Numbered from the stretch's first letter, positions 52,202 to 61,250 are shown. The stretch is 64,000 nucleotides of DNA from an uncultured Latescibacterota bacterium (GCA_951812755.1 OX638329.1:5939107-6003106), one strand, 5' to 3'. Notes: a model not told the origin generated them from the sequence alone. Program-made: numbers and translations.

Positions 52202-53833
52202 ATGAGCAAAGATTTGAAAGCAGTTTTTGATTTTTGGAAGCGCTTTACGTATCAAAGCGGTCTGAATCGCCGCGATTTAATCAAAGGCGTCGCCGCCGCA
52301 AGTCTCGGGCTCGCAGCCGGAACCTTCGGCGCGCCACAGGTCTATGGAAATTCAAACGTATCGAAATCAAAACTACGCAATCGCATCCAACTCGAAAACG
52401 CCGAGCGTGGAACGCGGGACTGGTTGCTCACTAAGACCGACATCAACGACATCGAACCGGTGGCGTTGTGGCGTTCCCCACGAATCGAGGGCTACTGCTC
52501 CGAGACGAGCGTGAGCGCTGGCGACACGATCAAGGTCATGGTGAGCACGAATCCAGTGTCCCAGTTTGATCTGGAGATCTTCCGCACGGGTTACTACGGC
52601 GGAACCGGCGGTCGTTTCATGAAGCGCTTTGATTCTATACAGGGCAAAACCCAACCGGATCCCCCAATCGGTGAGAACCGCCTGCGCGAATGCAAGTGGG
52701 AACCTTCCGTAGAATTTGAGATTCCCGACGATTGGCTGAGCGGCGTCTATCTGGGCAAACTCACTGCAAAAGAAGAGGGCGTGCAAAGCTACGTCATCTT
52801 TATTGTGCGCGATGATCGCCCCTGCGACTTGCTCTTCCAGTGCAGCGACATGACCTGGCAAGCCTACAACAGTTGGCCTACTAACGAGTGGTCTCTTTAC
52901 CACAACGACGAGAATGGCTACACGGGACATAAGAAAAGGAAAAAGTGGAGCACCAACGCGAACGATACCGGATGGGTGAGTTTTGACCGCCCCTACGCGC
53001 AGTTCTGCCAGGATCATCTTGTCAAGAATCCCAGGTCCGTGGGCACGGGCGAGTTTCTTCTTTGGGAATTCCCCCTCTCCTATTGGATAGAGCAGCAGGG
53101 CTACGATGTGTCGTATATCTCAAATGTGGATACGCACAGGCACGGTCCGAGATTACAACGCGCGAAAGGCTTTATCTCCGTGGGCCATGACGAGTATTGG
53201 ACCCGAGAGATGTACGACAACGTCATCGAGGCTCGGGACGCCGGTGTCAACCTTGCGTTCCTGAGTGGTAATTCGGTTTGGGGTGTGGTGCCCTTACTGC
53301 CCTCTGCCGAGGGGCAGCTCCACCGGATCATGCGACGCGAAGATAAGTTCCTTGGTGAGGAACTCAGCAAGATGTTGAACAAGCGACGCGGCACCCCCGC
53401 CAAGTATCCAGCGGGACCGGACGCGGCGTTGCTCATGGGGGGACGCACCGCCGGCGTTGGCGGAGGCGATTGGACCTGCGCCAATGCCGATCACTGGCTG
53501 TATGAAGGCACGGGCATGAAAGAAGGCGACACGATCAAAGGCCTGGTGGGCTGGGAATGGCATGGATCGCCTGCTCTCGAACTGCCTAACTTTGAAGTTC
53601 TGGCCGAGGGACCGATGCTACCGAAGAATCGTAGGTACAGTCCTCATGCCGCTACGATCTACGATGGGCCAAAGAATAATGTCGTATTCAACGCCGGGAC
53701 GATCTGGTGGGCGCAAGGTTTGTCGTCGCCTCCCGACCACGTATTGCCCGCACATAGGCATGCCAAGCCGAAAGGTCCGGACCCGCGCGTTCAACGTATG
53801 ACAAAAAATGTGTTTGATTGGTTCGTCAAGTAA
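52202..53833 (+). CDS. Tat-exported N,N-dimethylformamidase beta-subunit-like protein
   Basis: 543 aa. Twin-arginine signal LNRRDLIKGVAAASLGLAAG (about residues 20-39) directs export. The beta-sandwich RTGYYGGTGGRFMKRF (about 130-145) and PDDWLSGVYLGKL (about 175-187) match the N-terminal part, and FISVGHDEYWTREMYDNV (about 322-339), FLSGNSVWGVV (about 351-361) and MGGRTAGVGGGDWTC (about 412-426) match the catalytic part of the dimethylformamidase large subunit-like family (PF20254-type). In characterised enzymes this fold hydrolyses formamides or other amides. A truncated copy lies 3.5 kb upstream and a C-terminal remnant near 59.2 kb. Confidence 0.82.
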   Translation: MSKDLKAVFDFWKRFTYQSGLNRRDLIKGVAAASLGLAAGTFGAPQVYGNSNVSKSKLRNRIQLENAERGTRDWLLTKTDINDIEPVALWRSPRIEGYCSETSVSAGDTIKVMVSTNPVSQFDLEIFRTGYYGGTGGRFMKRFDSIQGKTQPDPPIGENRLRECKWEPSVEFEIPDDWLSGVYLGKLTAKEEGVQSYVIFIVRDDRPCDLLFQCSDMTWQAYNSWPTNEWSLYHNDENGYTGHKKRKKWSTNANDTGWVSFDRPYAQFCQDHLVKNPRSVGTGEFLLWEFPLSYWIEQQGYDVSYISNVDTHRHGPRLQRAKGFISVGHDEYWTREMYDNVIEARDAGVNLAFLSGNSVWGVVPLLPSAEGQLHRIMRREDKFLGEELSKMLNKRRGTPAKYPAGPDAALLMGGRTAGVGGGDWTCANADHWLYEGTGMKEGDTIKGLVGWEWHGSPALELPNFEVLAEGPMLPKNRRYSPHAATIYDGPKNNVVFNAGTIWWAQGLSSPPDHVLPAHRHAKPKGPDPRVQRMTKNVFDWFVK

Positions 53834-53883
53834 TCTCCATCAAATGAAAAAGTAAGATGAAAAAGACAAAGCGGAGGATCGTT

Positions 53884-53961
53884 ATGAGTTCAAAGACGTT
53901 CGGGAGGATTCAGATGAACATGACAATCAGACGGGTCAGCCGACCAGGAGATATTTCATGA
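53884..53961 (+). CDS. Possible 25-aa leader peptide overlapping the next gene
   Basis: MSSKTFGRIQMNMTIRRVSR then PGDIS, with CGGAGG 7 nt upstream. Its TGA overlaps the ATG of the hydrolase gene (ATGA). It could couple translation or be a remnant. A similar GAACATGAACA...AGGAGATATTTCATGAATGA stretch precedes the deletion scar at 57403. Confidence 0.35.
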   Translation: MSSKTFGRIQMNMTIRRVSRPGDIS

Positions 53962-55865
53962 ATGAGATCCTCATTATCGCAATCGTTGCTTTGACCATGA
54001 TTTCGAGTGTCAGAGCCCAAGAACCCATCCAGCATGAACTTCCCATTGTCACCCACTGGAGCAATGAGAAGAACGCCTTTGAATACATGACCAACGACAA
54101 ACCGGACTACACGGTGCCGCCGCCCGAAGAAAAATATCGGCCTGGTGATTCTTACTATTATTATCGGGAGGGAAACAGCAATTTTCTGCCAGATCTGAAT
54201 CATTACGTGGGCATGAATTTCAGCCTGAGAACCTTCGGTGCCAAACGCGTCAGCGATGTGGCAGAGCAAGTAGCCAAAGAAACCGGTGTTGAGCTAAAGT
54301 TTTATCGTCCGGACGCCTTCACAAGTCGAAATGCGCCCACAAGGCTCAAAGAGGCTCCCGGTTATGTCCAGGTGCTGCATGCAAAGATTATCAAAAGCAG
54401 CGACGATGATCCTGGATGTTTGGCAACTTTCTTCCTGCCGCCAAACTGGAAGAGCGACGCGCCTGAAGGCACTTATCCGATCGTTACAGTAGGTCACTAC
54501 GATCTTAATGAACATGTGTTCCATCGATCAGGCAGAGGCGCTGCCATTGGGTCTATCGTTGCCAAGAGCGGCATCGAGGGACGCACAGGCGCGATCGGTG
54601 TGATCTGGAATGGGGGAGGCGCCTGGGCCACCTACACACGAAATCCAAGGGCATTTCAGCAATTTGGAAAAATCATCGATTACGCGGCCAAGGAACTTGG
54701 CGGAGACCGTCACTGTGTCATGGCAACCGGAAATTCCAGAAGCGGGATAACCGCAGTGCTCATGGCAAGCAATCCTCTGAACCTTGATTACACCATGAAA
54801 TTTGTCTCCGCAGGTTCCTTTGCTTCGAACCCCGACAACAGAAAGACAATTTATACAGCAACCTATCCCAAGCAGCTCATGAATCTCTGTAAGGTAACGG
54901 GATTTCACGATGCCTGGAAACCGGGGTGGAGATATCCGGCTACAGATGGTATTCATGTCCGCGCAGAAGACATCAATGAGAAAGCCCTTGTCAACACGCA
55001 CTTCACAGGTAAAGATGTTTTTGAAGTAGCGACATATGTCCTTTCAGGAAAAGAAGGCACCAATCCTGACTGGCGTCAATTCTCGGACAGAATGATGGAT
55101 GGGATATTGGAAGCGGGAACGTCGCTGTTTCTCGAAGTAAGAACGAATGATGTCCTGCCTCACTTCAACATGCTCGAATATGCGAATAAGCTCGAAGAAA
55201 AAATGAAGAAAAAGGGAGATGTTCGGCTCCATGTGGATCATATCGTGCGCGCTGGCCACGCTTTCCGAAGAACGCCCCAAGGAGGTATCGTCTTACATGA
55301 GAAACTGTGGGAGGCCCTCTCGCAATTTGTGGACCCAAAGGCGCCAAAGGGTCCATTGGTTGACCCCGGCAAAGAATACTTCCTGGTCAACAGAAAGACA
55401 CGCCGTTTTGAGAAACTTGGGCTGAAAGACGGCATGCATCCATTCAGTATGGATATGCCAGTCGGCATCATGAGAGGCGATACCATCACACTGGTTTGCA
55501 CGGGAGAACCAGGGACCACCTATCGCGTAGAACTCAGCCCGGTAGAAGGCCTTGATGCACCCGATTTCGAAACAAAGGGAGAGATTGCGGCGGACATAAG
55601 TATGAGAGGCGTGAGTCTTATAGAAGTGCCACTGGATCAGCCCCTTGGCAGATACCGATATCGTCTGTGGATCAAGAAACCAGGCCAGGAAGAAGTGGAA
55701 CTGGACAAGAGCCATACCGTATCAGGTGGAGAAGCCTTTATGGAAATATGGGATGAGAAATCGGCAGACAACGTCGTGAGTGGCGACCACGTCTGGCGGA
55801 AGCTCTATTTGCCGCTCTTGCCAAAAAAGCTCGGGCCTGTAGGCTGGGGATTCTCTGAATACTAA
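53958..55865 (+). CDS. Secreted alpha/beta-hydrolase-like protein
   Basis: 635 aa. Signal peptide ILIIAIVALTMISSVRAQ (about 4-21). The central part shows a hydrolase-like fold with nucleophile elbow CVMATGNSRSGITAVL (about 254-269; G-N-S-R-S-G), and a candidate late His in RAGHAFRRTPQGG (about 433-445). The C-terminal about 130 residues form a beta-rich domain. I do not recognise the exact family. A copy reduced to 28 codons by an internal deletion is present at 57403. Confidence 0.65.
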   Translation: MNEILIIAIVALTMISSVRAQEPIQHELPIVTHWSNEKNAFEYMTNDKPDYTVPPPEEKYRPGDSYYYYREGNSNFLPDLNHYVGMNFSLRTFGAKRVSDVAEQVAKETGVELKFYRPDAFTSRNAPTRLKEAPGYVQVLHAKIIKSSDDDPGCLATFFLPPNWKSDAPEGTYPIVTVGHYDLNEHVFHRSGRGAAIGSIVAKSGIEGRTGAIGVIWNGGGAWATYTRNPRAFQQFGKIIDYAAKELGGDRHCVMATGNSRSGITAVLMASNPLNLDYTMKFVSAGSFASNPDNRKTIYTATYPKQLMNLCKVTGFHDAWKPGWRYPATDGIHVRAEDINEKALVNTHFTGKDVFEVATYVLSGKEGTNPDWRQFSDRMMDGILEAGTSLFLEVRTNDVLPHFNMLEYANKLEEKMKKKGDVRLHVDHIVRAGHAFRRTPQGGIVLHEKLWEALSQFVDPKAPKGPLVDPGKEYFLVNRKTRRFEKLGLKDGMHPFSMDMPVGIMRGDTITLVCTGEPGTTYRVELSPVEGLDAPDFETKGEIAADISMRGVSLIEVPLDQPLGRYRYRLWIKKPGQEEVELDKSHTVSGGEAFMEIWDEKSADNVVSGDHVWRKLYLPLLPKKLGPVGWGFSEY

Positions 55866-55892
55866 CCCGGATCTTTCGTTTCGAAAAAAAAA

Positions 55893-56012
55893 GGAGATGT
55901 GGTGCTCAAGGCCCAGTGGGATACCCAGGAGGCCATACCGAACGCCAAGATGGTGATTCTCCGGGACATGGAAAGGCACCTTGATGGTTCGCACGCAGGG
56001 AAACGTCGATAA
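55893..56012 (+). pseudogene. Short C-terminal remnant of an unknown gene
   Basis: In one frame this reads GDVVLKAQWDTQEAIPNAKM then VILRDMERHLDGSHAGKRR and a stop. The amino-acid pattern looks like real protein, but there is no start or upstream domain, so it is a fragment. Confidence 0.35.
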
Positions 56013-56083
56013 TATAATTGAAACCTGTTCGCGATAGGCGCGAGCGGTTGTATGTGGGAAATATCAGTTAATAAGGAGAAACC

Positions 56084-57322
56084 ATGAACAAACAACGCCC
56101 AATCCTACTCTTAGTGATCCTCGCCCTGGTGGCGGCCGCACCCTTCTCGAATGCGCAAGCGCAACAGTTCTCCGAAGAAGAACTATCTCGATTCCTCAGG
56201 CAACATCCCGGCGCGGATGCGGATGGCGATGGCAAGCTGACCGCAGAGGAGATCAAGGCCGCCCGCGCGCACAAGGAGCAAGCTGAGACCGCAGCAGCGC
56301 AATGGAAGGGGAGATTTCATCCCGGCTGGGAGAAGGATGAATTCCCGCCGCACGCGGTAAGCTTTAAGACGCCTGATGAGATTATGGCAATTTATAAGCG
56401 CGGCCCTGCGGGTCGAAGTTATGTGGATGCGGGCGACGCCCTTTCCTTTCCCAAGCCTGCCGACGGCATCATGCGCATCGTGGGCACGGGCCACAGCTTC
56501 ACTGCGCCCGGCTACAGAACCTTACCCGCCATCACCCGTGCCGCCGGGTTCGAGCAGCCCTTTTGCCTGCATAACGGCGGCGGGGAAAAGGGCAGCGTTC
56601 GCTACAAATGGGAGCAGGAAAATGGCATCTTCCAATTCGACGGCAAGCCCCTGCCCAAACTGCTGTCTGCTATTTCCAACGCGGAATGGGAGGCGATGAT
56701 CTGGGGACCCTACGTCGGTGATCGTCCGGAATTTTACACGTGCTGGATCGATTTCTGCGAACAATACAATCCCGGCATGAAGTTTTTTCTCATCGACGGC
56801 TGGCCCACGCTATCTCAGGTCCAGAGAGTCTTCAATCGGAAAGGAAACCCGGAGTCTGAAGCGTTCTTCACCGATGCGGTCTTCGATCAGCTCAACGCCC
56901 CTGTGAACACTGGCTTTGCGGACTTCGTGAAAACGCTGCGCGAATCAACCGATGAAGTCTACATCTTGCCGACGCGCGCCGCCATGACGGAGGCGGCCAA
57001 ACGCTTCATCCGAGGAGAGCTTCCCGGCGTAGAAGGCCTGTATAAGGTCATTGGCGGAAAAGAAAGTTCTATCTGGGCAGACCAACGCGGCCACTTGGGG
57101 CCCGGCTTCGACCGCCTGGAGGGCTATGTCTTCTACGCCACGCTCTACGGCAAATCCCCCGAACTCATTTCAGCGCCTATCAAGTTCAATAGGAATCCGA
57201 GTTTCCTAAGCGCCGACCTTGACGAAATTTTCCGCGAAATCGCCTGGAAAGCGGTGGTGGAGCATCCCCTCTCCGGCGTTACAGATAAAAACAAGAACGG
57301 CATTGGCGATCATCTTGAGTAG
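56084..57322 (+). CDS. Secreted EF-hand protein of unknown function
   Basis: 412 aa. Signal peptide (about 1-27, ending SNAQAQ). An EF-hand-like loop DADGDGKLTAEEI (about 47-59) follows immediately, and a second calcium-type loop TDKNKNGIGD ends the protein. IVGTGHSFTAPGYRTLPAIT (about 131-150) resembles the opening of SGNH-like or related hydrolases but I cannot see the full set of blocks. RBS AAGGAG is 7 nt before ATG. Probably an exported enzyme of planctomycete-type. Confidence 0.6.
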   Translation: MNKQRPILLLVILALVAAAPFSNAQAQQFSEEELSRFLRQHPGADADGDGKLTAEEIKAARAHKEQAETAAAQWKGRFHPGWEKDEFPPHAVSFKTPDEIMAIYKRGPAGRSYVDAGDALSFPKPADGIMRIVGTGHSFTAPGYRTLPAITRAAGFEQPFCLHNGGGEKGSVRYKWEQENGIFQFDGKPLPKLLSAISNAEWEAMIWGPYVGDRPEFYTCWIDFCEQYNPGMKFFLIDGWPTLSQVQRVFNRKGNPESEAFFTDAVFDQLNAPVNTGFADFVKTLRESTDEVYILPTRAAMTEAAKRFIRGELPGVEGLYKVIGGKESSIWADQRGHLGPGFDRLEGYVFYATLYGKSPELISAPIKFNRNPSFLSADLDEIFREIAWKAVVEHPLSGVTDKNKNGIGDHLE

Positions 57323-57402
57323 CGGAATAATTTCCGCGCACCAAAAAAAGAAAAAACAACCATATGGGCAATCTCGGCGAACATGAACACAGGAGATATT
57401 TC

Positions 57403-57489
57403 ATGAATGAGATCTTCATTATCGCAATCGTTTTGCCGCTCTTGCCAAAAAAGCTCGGGCCTGTAGGCTGGGGATTCTCTGAATACTAA
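57403..57489 (+). pseudogene. Internal-deletion scar of the alpha/beta-hydrolase gene
   Basis: MNEIFIIAIVLPLLPKKLGP then VGWGFSEY and stop. The first 10 codons plus the RBS (AGGAGATATTTC) match 53948-53987, and the remainder plus the following GATCTTTCGTTTC match 55808-55882. About 1.8 kb has been lost between them. The joined frame is still open but can only make a 28-aa peptide. Confidence 0.9.
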
Positions 57490-57571
57490 CCCGGATCTTT
57501 CGTTTCTGGATGAACGAGACGCGATAATTGATGGTGGAAAACTAAAAAAAGGGAGAAGTAAGAGGCTTCTG

Positions 57572-57780
57572 TAGCCGAGATGCGGCGACTCCAGATACCT
57601 GAAGAACGTCCGCGGGCTTACGGATTGGGATGGTTTCGAGGCGACGTTTCAGAGTCTGGCCTGGCCGATCTCGTTTTTCACAACGGTGCGTTAGGCGCAC
57701 ATTTGCGAATTGACCGGAGGCGGGAGATAGTGAGCGTATTTCTCGTTCATCAGACTGCGGGGCCGGTCGCAAACTCGGTT
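57572..57780 (+). pseudogene. C-terminal fragment of the beta-lactamase-like gene at 58029
   Basis: MRRLQIPEERPRAYGLGWFR then GDVSESGLADLVFH and RIDRRREIVSVFLVHQ align with the last about 80 residues of the serine hydrolase (RRTYGLGWFRGDVSESGLAD). The SxxK and Y motifs are absent. Its end runs into unrelated sequence. Confidence 0.85.
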
Positions 57781-57805
57781 TCTGCGTTTCTTGCGTCGCA
57801 ACAGA

Positions 57806-57981
57806 ATCATTCAAAACAGACGGCTGTACTGATGCCACACTTCACACGAATCCGCCTCTTCGGGCGGCACTAAAGACCTACCTGCGTATAGGCTACCGAC
57901 CAAAGGTCAGGCACGAAGCCCATGTCGAAATCTGGAAAAAAATACTCAGTGAGACCGGGTTTGGGCATATCGAGGTGTGAG
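57806..57981 (+). pseudogene. C-terminal remnant of a GNAT acetyltransferase
   Basis: In one frame this reads TDATLHTNPPLRAALKTYLR then IGYRPKVRHEAHVEIWKKIL and a stop. H-T-x-P-P-L-R-A-A-L...Y-x-x-x-G-Y/F-x-P is the typical end of GNAT proteins. No start or acetyl-CoA loop remains. Confidence 0.5.
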
Positions 57982-58028
57982 TCACGGTCTTTACATACTG
58001 ACTCAGCGGACATAATAGGAGCGACAGA

Positions 58029-59168
58029 ATGGACAGAGAAAACAGTTTGAAGATACCTACTGCAAAAGACCTACATTCGCATAGCGTGACACAAGACCAG
58101 ATCGACTCGCTTGATGACATTATGCGTCAGGCCGTACAACAAGAGCTGATTGCAGGGGGCTCTTTTCTTGTCGCACACAAAGGAGAAATCGTCTTTCGAG
58201 AGGCGTTCGGATATGCCGATATCGAAGCGAAGCGACCATTCACTACGGACGAATTGCTTCCGATCGCATCTGTCTCCAAGCCCTTTATGGCAAGCGTGGT
58301 AATGGCCCTGGTTGAACAGGGGAAGGTGAACTTGGACGATCCGGTGGAGAAATACCTGCCGGAGTTCAAAGAAGTAAGGGTTGACCAGTCGCCTGCGCGG
58401 CCGATGACGATTCGCCACCTGCTATCGCACACCGCAGGCTTTTGGGGGAACCAGGGAATCACTCCCGAGAAGATGGATCTCATCCGCAATTTCGAACGCC
58501 CGCTGGCCGAAGCGGTCAATGGCATTGCAGAGTACGATCTCGTCTATGAGCCGGGAACGAAATGGATCTATTCCGGCACTGGATATTGCGTGTTGGGTCG
58601 TGTCGCTGAAGTCGCTCTTGGCCAGTCGCTCGAGGAGATTGCGCAGGATGCTTTGTTTCGCCCCCTGGGTCTGAATAACACGACCTTTTTGCCCTCTATC
58701 GAAGCGCGAAAGACGGTGCCCACGGGGTATCTGAGACAAAAAGGGAAACTACAGAGACAACGTTCCATGGCGGAGATCGAGGATTTCCGCTTCATCCTGT
58801 CGGGGGGATCGCTGTTTACCACGTTGGACGAGCTGACGGTGTTCGGTCAGATGCACCTGAACGACGGCGTGTTTGACGGAAAGCGAATCCTTTCCAGGGC
58901 ATCCATAAGCGAGATGCGGCGACTACAGTCACCTGACAGACCTCGGAGGACCTACGGATTGGGATGGTTCCGGGGCGACGTTTCAGAGTCCGGCCTGGCC
59001 GATCTCGTTTTTCACGGCGGCGCGTGGGGGGCGCATTTTCGAATTGATCGGAGGCGGGAGTTGGTATGCGCATTTCTTGTTTATCAGAATGCGGTTCAGG
59101 TCCAGGACCTGAAAGATAGGCTTATACAACAAGTCTATGAGATGTTTCCGGCGCCGAAGGGTCGTTGA
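58029..59168 (+). CDS. Serine hydrolase of the beta-lactamase/DAC (class C-like) superfamily
   Basis: 379 aa. Nucleophile SxxK motif in ASVSKPFMASV (about 77-87), IRHLLSHTAGF (about 126-136), and the third block HGGAWGAHFRIDRRREL (about 329-345) typical of this superfamily. The middle YxN motif is YSG (in KWIYSGTGYCVLG, about 178-190), so the usual Asn is replaced by Gly. RBS AGGAG lies about 8 nt before ATG. No signal peptide. Homologues hydrolyse esters or peptidoglycan; beta-lactamase activity is not implied. Confidence 0.8.
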   Translation: MDRENSLKIPTAKDLHSHSVTQDQIDSLDDIMRQAVQQELIAGGSFLVAHKGEIVFREAFGYADIEAKRPFTTDELLPIASVSKPFMASVVMALVEQGKVNLDDPVEKYLPEFKEVRVDQSPARPMTIRHLLSHTAGFWGNQGITPEKMDLIRNFERPLAEAVNGIAEYDLVYEPGTKWIYSGTGYCVLGRVAEVALGQSLEEIAQDALFRPLGLNNTTFLPSIEARKTVPTGYLRQKGKLQRQRSMAEIEDFRFILSGGSLFTTLDELTVFGQMHLNDGVFDGKRILSRASISEMRRLQSPDRPRRTYGLGWFRGDVSESGLADLVFHGGAWGAHFRIDRRRELVCAFLVYQNAVQVQDLKDRLIQQVYEMFPAPKGR

Positions 59169-59199
59169 TCGTATCATCCTCAGGTAAGATTGTTGTGGG

Positions 59200-59266
59200 A
59201 GGCATTGGATTGGGCCCGCGCGTGCAGCGCATGATGGAGAATGTGTTTAATCGGTTTGTAAAGTAA
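59200..59266 (+). pseudogene. C-terminal remnant of a dimethylformamidase-like gene
   Basis: Reads PRVQRMMENVFNRFVK and stop, aligned with the C-terminus PRVQRMTKNVFDWFVK of the gene ending at 53833. It is a third trace of that family within 11 kb. Confidence 0.75.
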
Positions 59267-59378
59267 GGTCCAACAAGAGGCTGGGCAAATTGATGGCAAA
59301 TGATAAACCTACTGAAGAATGCCTTAGAGACTGTTTTAAAACTCATTTTGCCCCTTCTCAGCTATGCGCTATTGCCCT

Positions 59379-59506
59379 GTCATTCTGAGCGGAGCGCAGC
59401 GGAGTCGAAGGAGCGGGGTACAACTGGCCGCCTCTCAGGCCAGTTCATCTCTTACCAACTCAGGTGGAAAAGATGCTTCGGCTACGCTCAGCATGACAAA
59501 ACGCCG
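59379..59506. repeat. Dispersed 'CATTCTGAGCGGAGCGCAGC' type repeat with hairpin
   Basis: Starts CATTCTGAGCGGAGCGCAGC and ends ATGCTTCGGCTACGCTCAGC, with CTGGCCGCCTCTCAGGCCAG hairpin inside (also at 3081). It interrupts the leader of the sigma-54 activator gene and makes the open frame appear longer than the gene. Confidence 0.7.
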
Positions 59507-59561
59507 GACATGCGTAACATCAGGTATTAATTTTAAAACAGCTTCTCAAGAGGATAACGAT

Positions 59562-61250
59562 ATGCAACACAAATTGGTCGCTGTAGTTGGCAACACACCA
59601 CAAGTTATGACAGAAACCTTCTGGGCATTGCGTATTCAACGCCATGTACCAATCGATGAAGTGTTTGTCATAACGACAACCATGGGCAAAGAAACCTGCC
59701 AGAAACGTCTTTTGGACGAAGGCCGCTTTGAGGAGATGTTGTCAGATTACAATATCGATCCCAAGACTGTCGCGTTCGATCCCGATCATATCCACGTATT
59801 TGAAGACGCCGAGGGCAATTTTTTAGACGATATCCGCACCTCGGAAGATAATCGCATTGCGCGAGACGGCATTTTCGAATTGATAGAGACACTGGCGCAC
59901 GATGATCAAGTGGCGTTGCACTGCTCGCTTGCCGGTGGAAGAAAGTCTATGGGCTTTATACTGGGGGCTGCCATTCACTTTTTTGGTCGGCCTCAAGACC
60001 GGCTTTATCACGTTCTGGTTTCTATGCCCGAGATTGAGAGAAGCGATGCGTCCTATTATTATCCATCAAAGAACCCTGAACCGATTATGGTGTCTAATCG
60101 CAGCACAGGTCGAGAAGAGCCTCTGATTGTCAGAGGCCAGAAAGTTATGAGCGATGCTGTGAGCATTGAATTGGCTGACGTACCATTTTGTCGATTGCGC
60201 GATGTGGTGCAGTTCGTGGCACCCGGGCAATATACCGAAGACACATTGCGATTGACACAACAGGCAGTCAATGATTACGCAAAGCAGATGCAAGAGCAGT
60301 ATATGGAGCGGATAGCATCGGGTACAGAAAATGCGTTTCCAGAAATTATTGGTCAGAGTGACAGCATTCGGGATATTAAGAATAGCATTAGACTATACGC
60401 GCCTTATAGTCATTCAGTATTGATCACAGGTCCCACTGGATCTGGCAAAGAACTGGTTGCTGCCGCTTTGCACAAAGCAAATGGGGGATCGAAGGTGTAT
60501 CGAGCAGAAAATTGCGCGAGATTGGGAAATCTGGCGGAAAGTCAATTGTTTGGACATGAAAGGAATGCCTTTACGAACGCACACAAGCAGTATAAGGGTT
60601 TGTTTGAGCAAGCAAATAATGGCACGCTCTTTCTCGATGAAATCAATTCGCTTCGACCCGATGTGCAGGGCATGCTGTTGCGAGTCATGGAAGATGATGT
60701 GATACGGCGGATGGGTAGCGAAGAGGATATCCCGGTAAATGTGCGCCTTATTGCCGCAACCAATGAAGACCTGGATACAGAGGAGAGCGCGTTTCGAGAC
60801 GATCTCCTGGGCCGCTTTTCTTTAACTATTGCATTACCCCCGCTCAAGGATAGGCGAGAAGATATTCCATTGCTTGCCCATCACTTTTTGAAAAATTTTT
60901 CTGAGGACGAAGAAAAGGAATTTGCGGGTTTTACAGAGGACGCTATGCGTGCATTACAGGCTTATGATTGGCCCCGCAATATCCGAGAGTTAAAGAATGC
61001 TATTGAACACGCAGCTATTATGACACCAGAAGGTCAGTGGATTACGCCCGATGTGTTATTTGATCAAAAGGATACGGACATATTCCAGGGTACATTCGAC
61101 GATCAAGTGGAACAATTAGAGAAAAAGCTCATTCAAGACGCGCTGGCTCAGGAGGGCACTATTACACAAGCTGCGAAGATGCTGAGTATGGAGCGGTCAA
61201 AGCTGAGTAGAAGAGCTAAGAAATATGGCCTGACTGAAAAGACGTCGTAA
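59562..61250 (+). CDS. CARF-like NE0113 domain fused to a sigma-54 AAA+ transcriptional activator with Fis-type HTH
   Basis: 562 aa from ATG 59562 (GAGG upstream; upstream in-frame codons are repeat sequence). The N-terminal about 235 residues match the CRISPR-associated NE0113 family (TIGR02584-type, CARF-like): AVVGNTPQVMTETFWALR (about 7-24) and SLAGGRKSMGF (122-132). The AAA+ domain (about 262-490) has Walker A GPTGSGKE (290-297), a sigma-54-contact loop reading NAFTNA (335-340) in place of GAFTGA, Walker B TLFLDEI with Asp359-Glu360, and RRMGSEEDIPVNVRLIAATN. A C-terminal Fis-type HTH ends the protein (ALAQEGTITQAAKML...LSRRAKKYGL, about 520-560). This is the architecture of RtcR, with a different sensor. 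It probably senses a type III second messenger and activates sigma-54 promoters; cas6 and the DUF1232 gene follow. Confidence 0.88.
   Translation: MQHKLVAVVGNTPQVMTETFWALRIQRHVPIDEVFVITTTMGKETCQKRLLDEGRFEEMLSDYNIDPKTVAFDPDHIHVFEDAEGNFLDDIRTSEDNRIARDGIFELIETLAHDDQVALHCSLAGGRKSMGFILGAAIHFFGRPQDRLYHVLVSMPEIERSDASYYYPSKNPEPIMVSNRSTGREEPLIVRGQKVMSDAVSIELADVPFCRLRDVVQFVAPGQYTEDTLRLTQQAVNDYAKQMQEQYMERIASGTENAFPEIIGQSDSIRDIKNSIRLYAPYSHSVLITGPTGSGKELVAAALHKANGGSKVYRAENCARLGNLAESQLFGHERNAFTNAHKQYKGLFEQANNGTLFLDEINSLRPDVQGMLLRVMEDDVIRRMGSEEDIPVNVRLIAATNEDLDTEESAFRDDLLGRFSLTIALPPLKDRREDIPLLAHHFLKNFSEDEEKEFAGFTEDAMRALQAYDWPRNIRELKNAIEHAAIMTPEGQWITPDVLFDQKDTDIFQGTFDDQVEQLEKKLIQDALAQEGTITQAAKMLSMERSKLSRRAKKYGLTEKTS

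Noticed and set aside
59364..59561. N-terminal extension of the sigma-54 activator
   Set aside because: It is translated dispersed repeat with no homology; ATG 59562 starts the family block.
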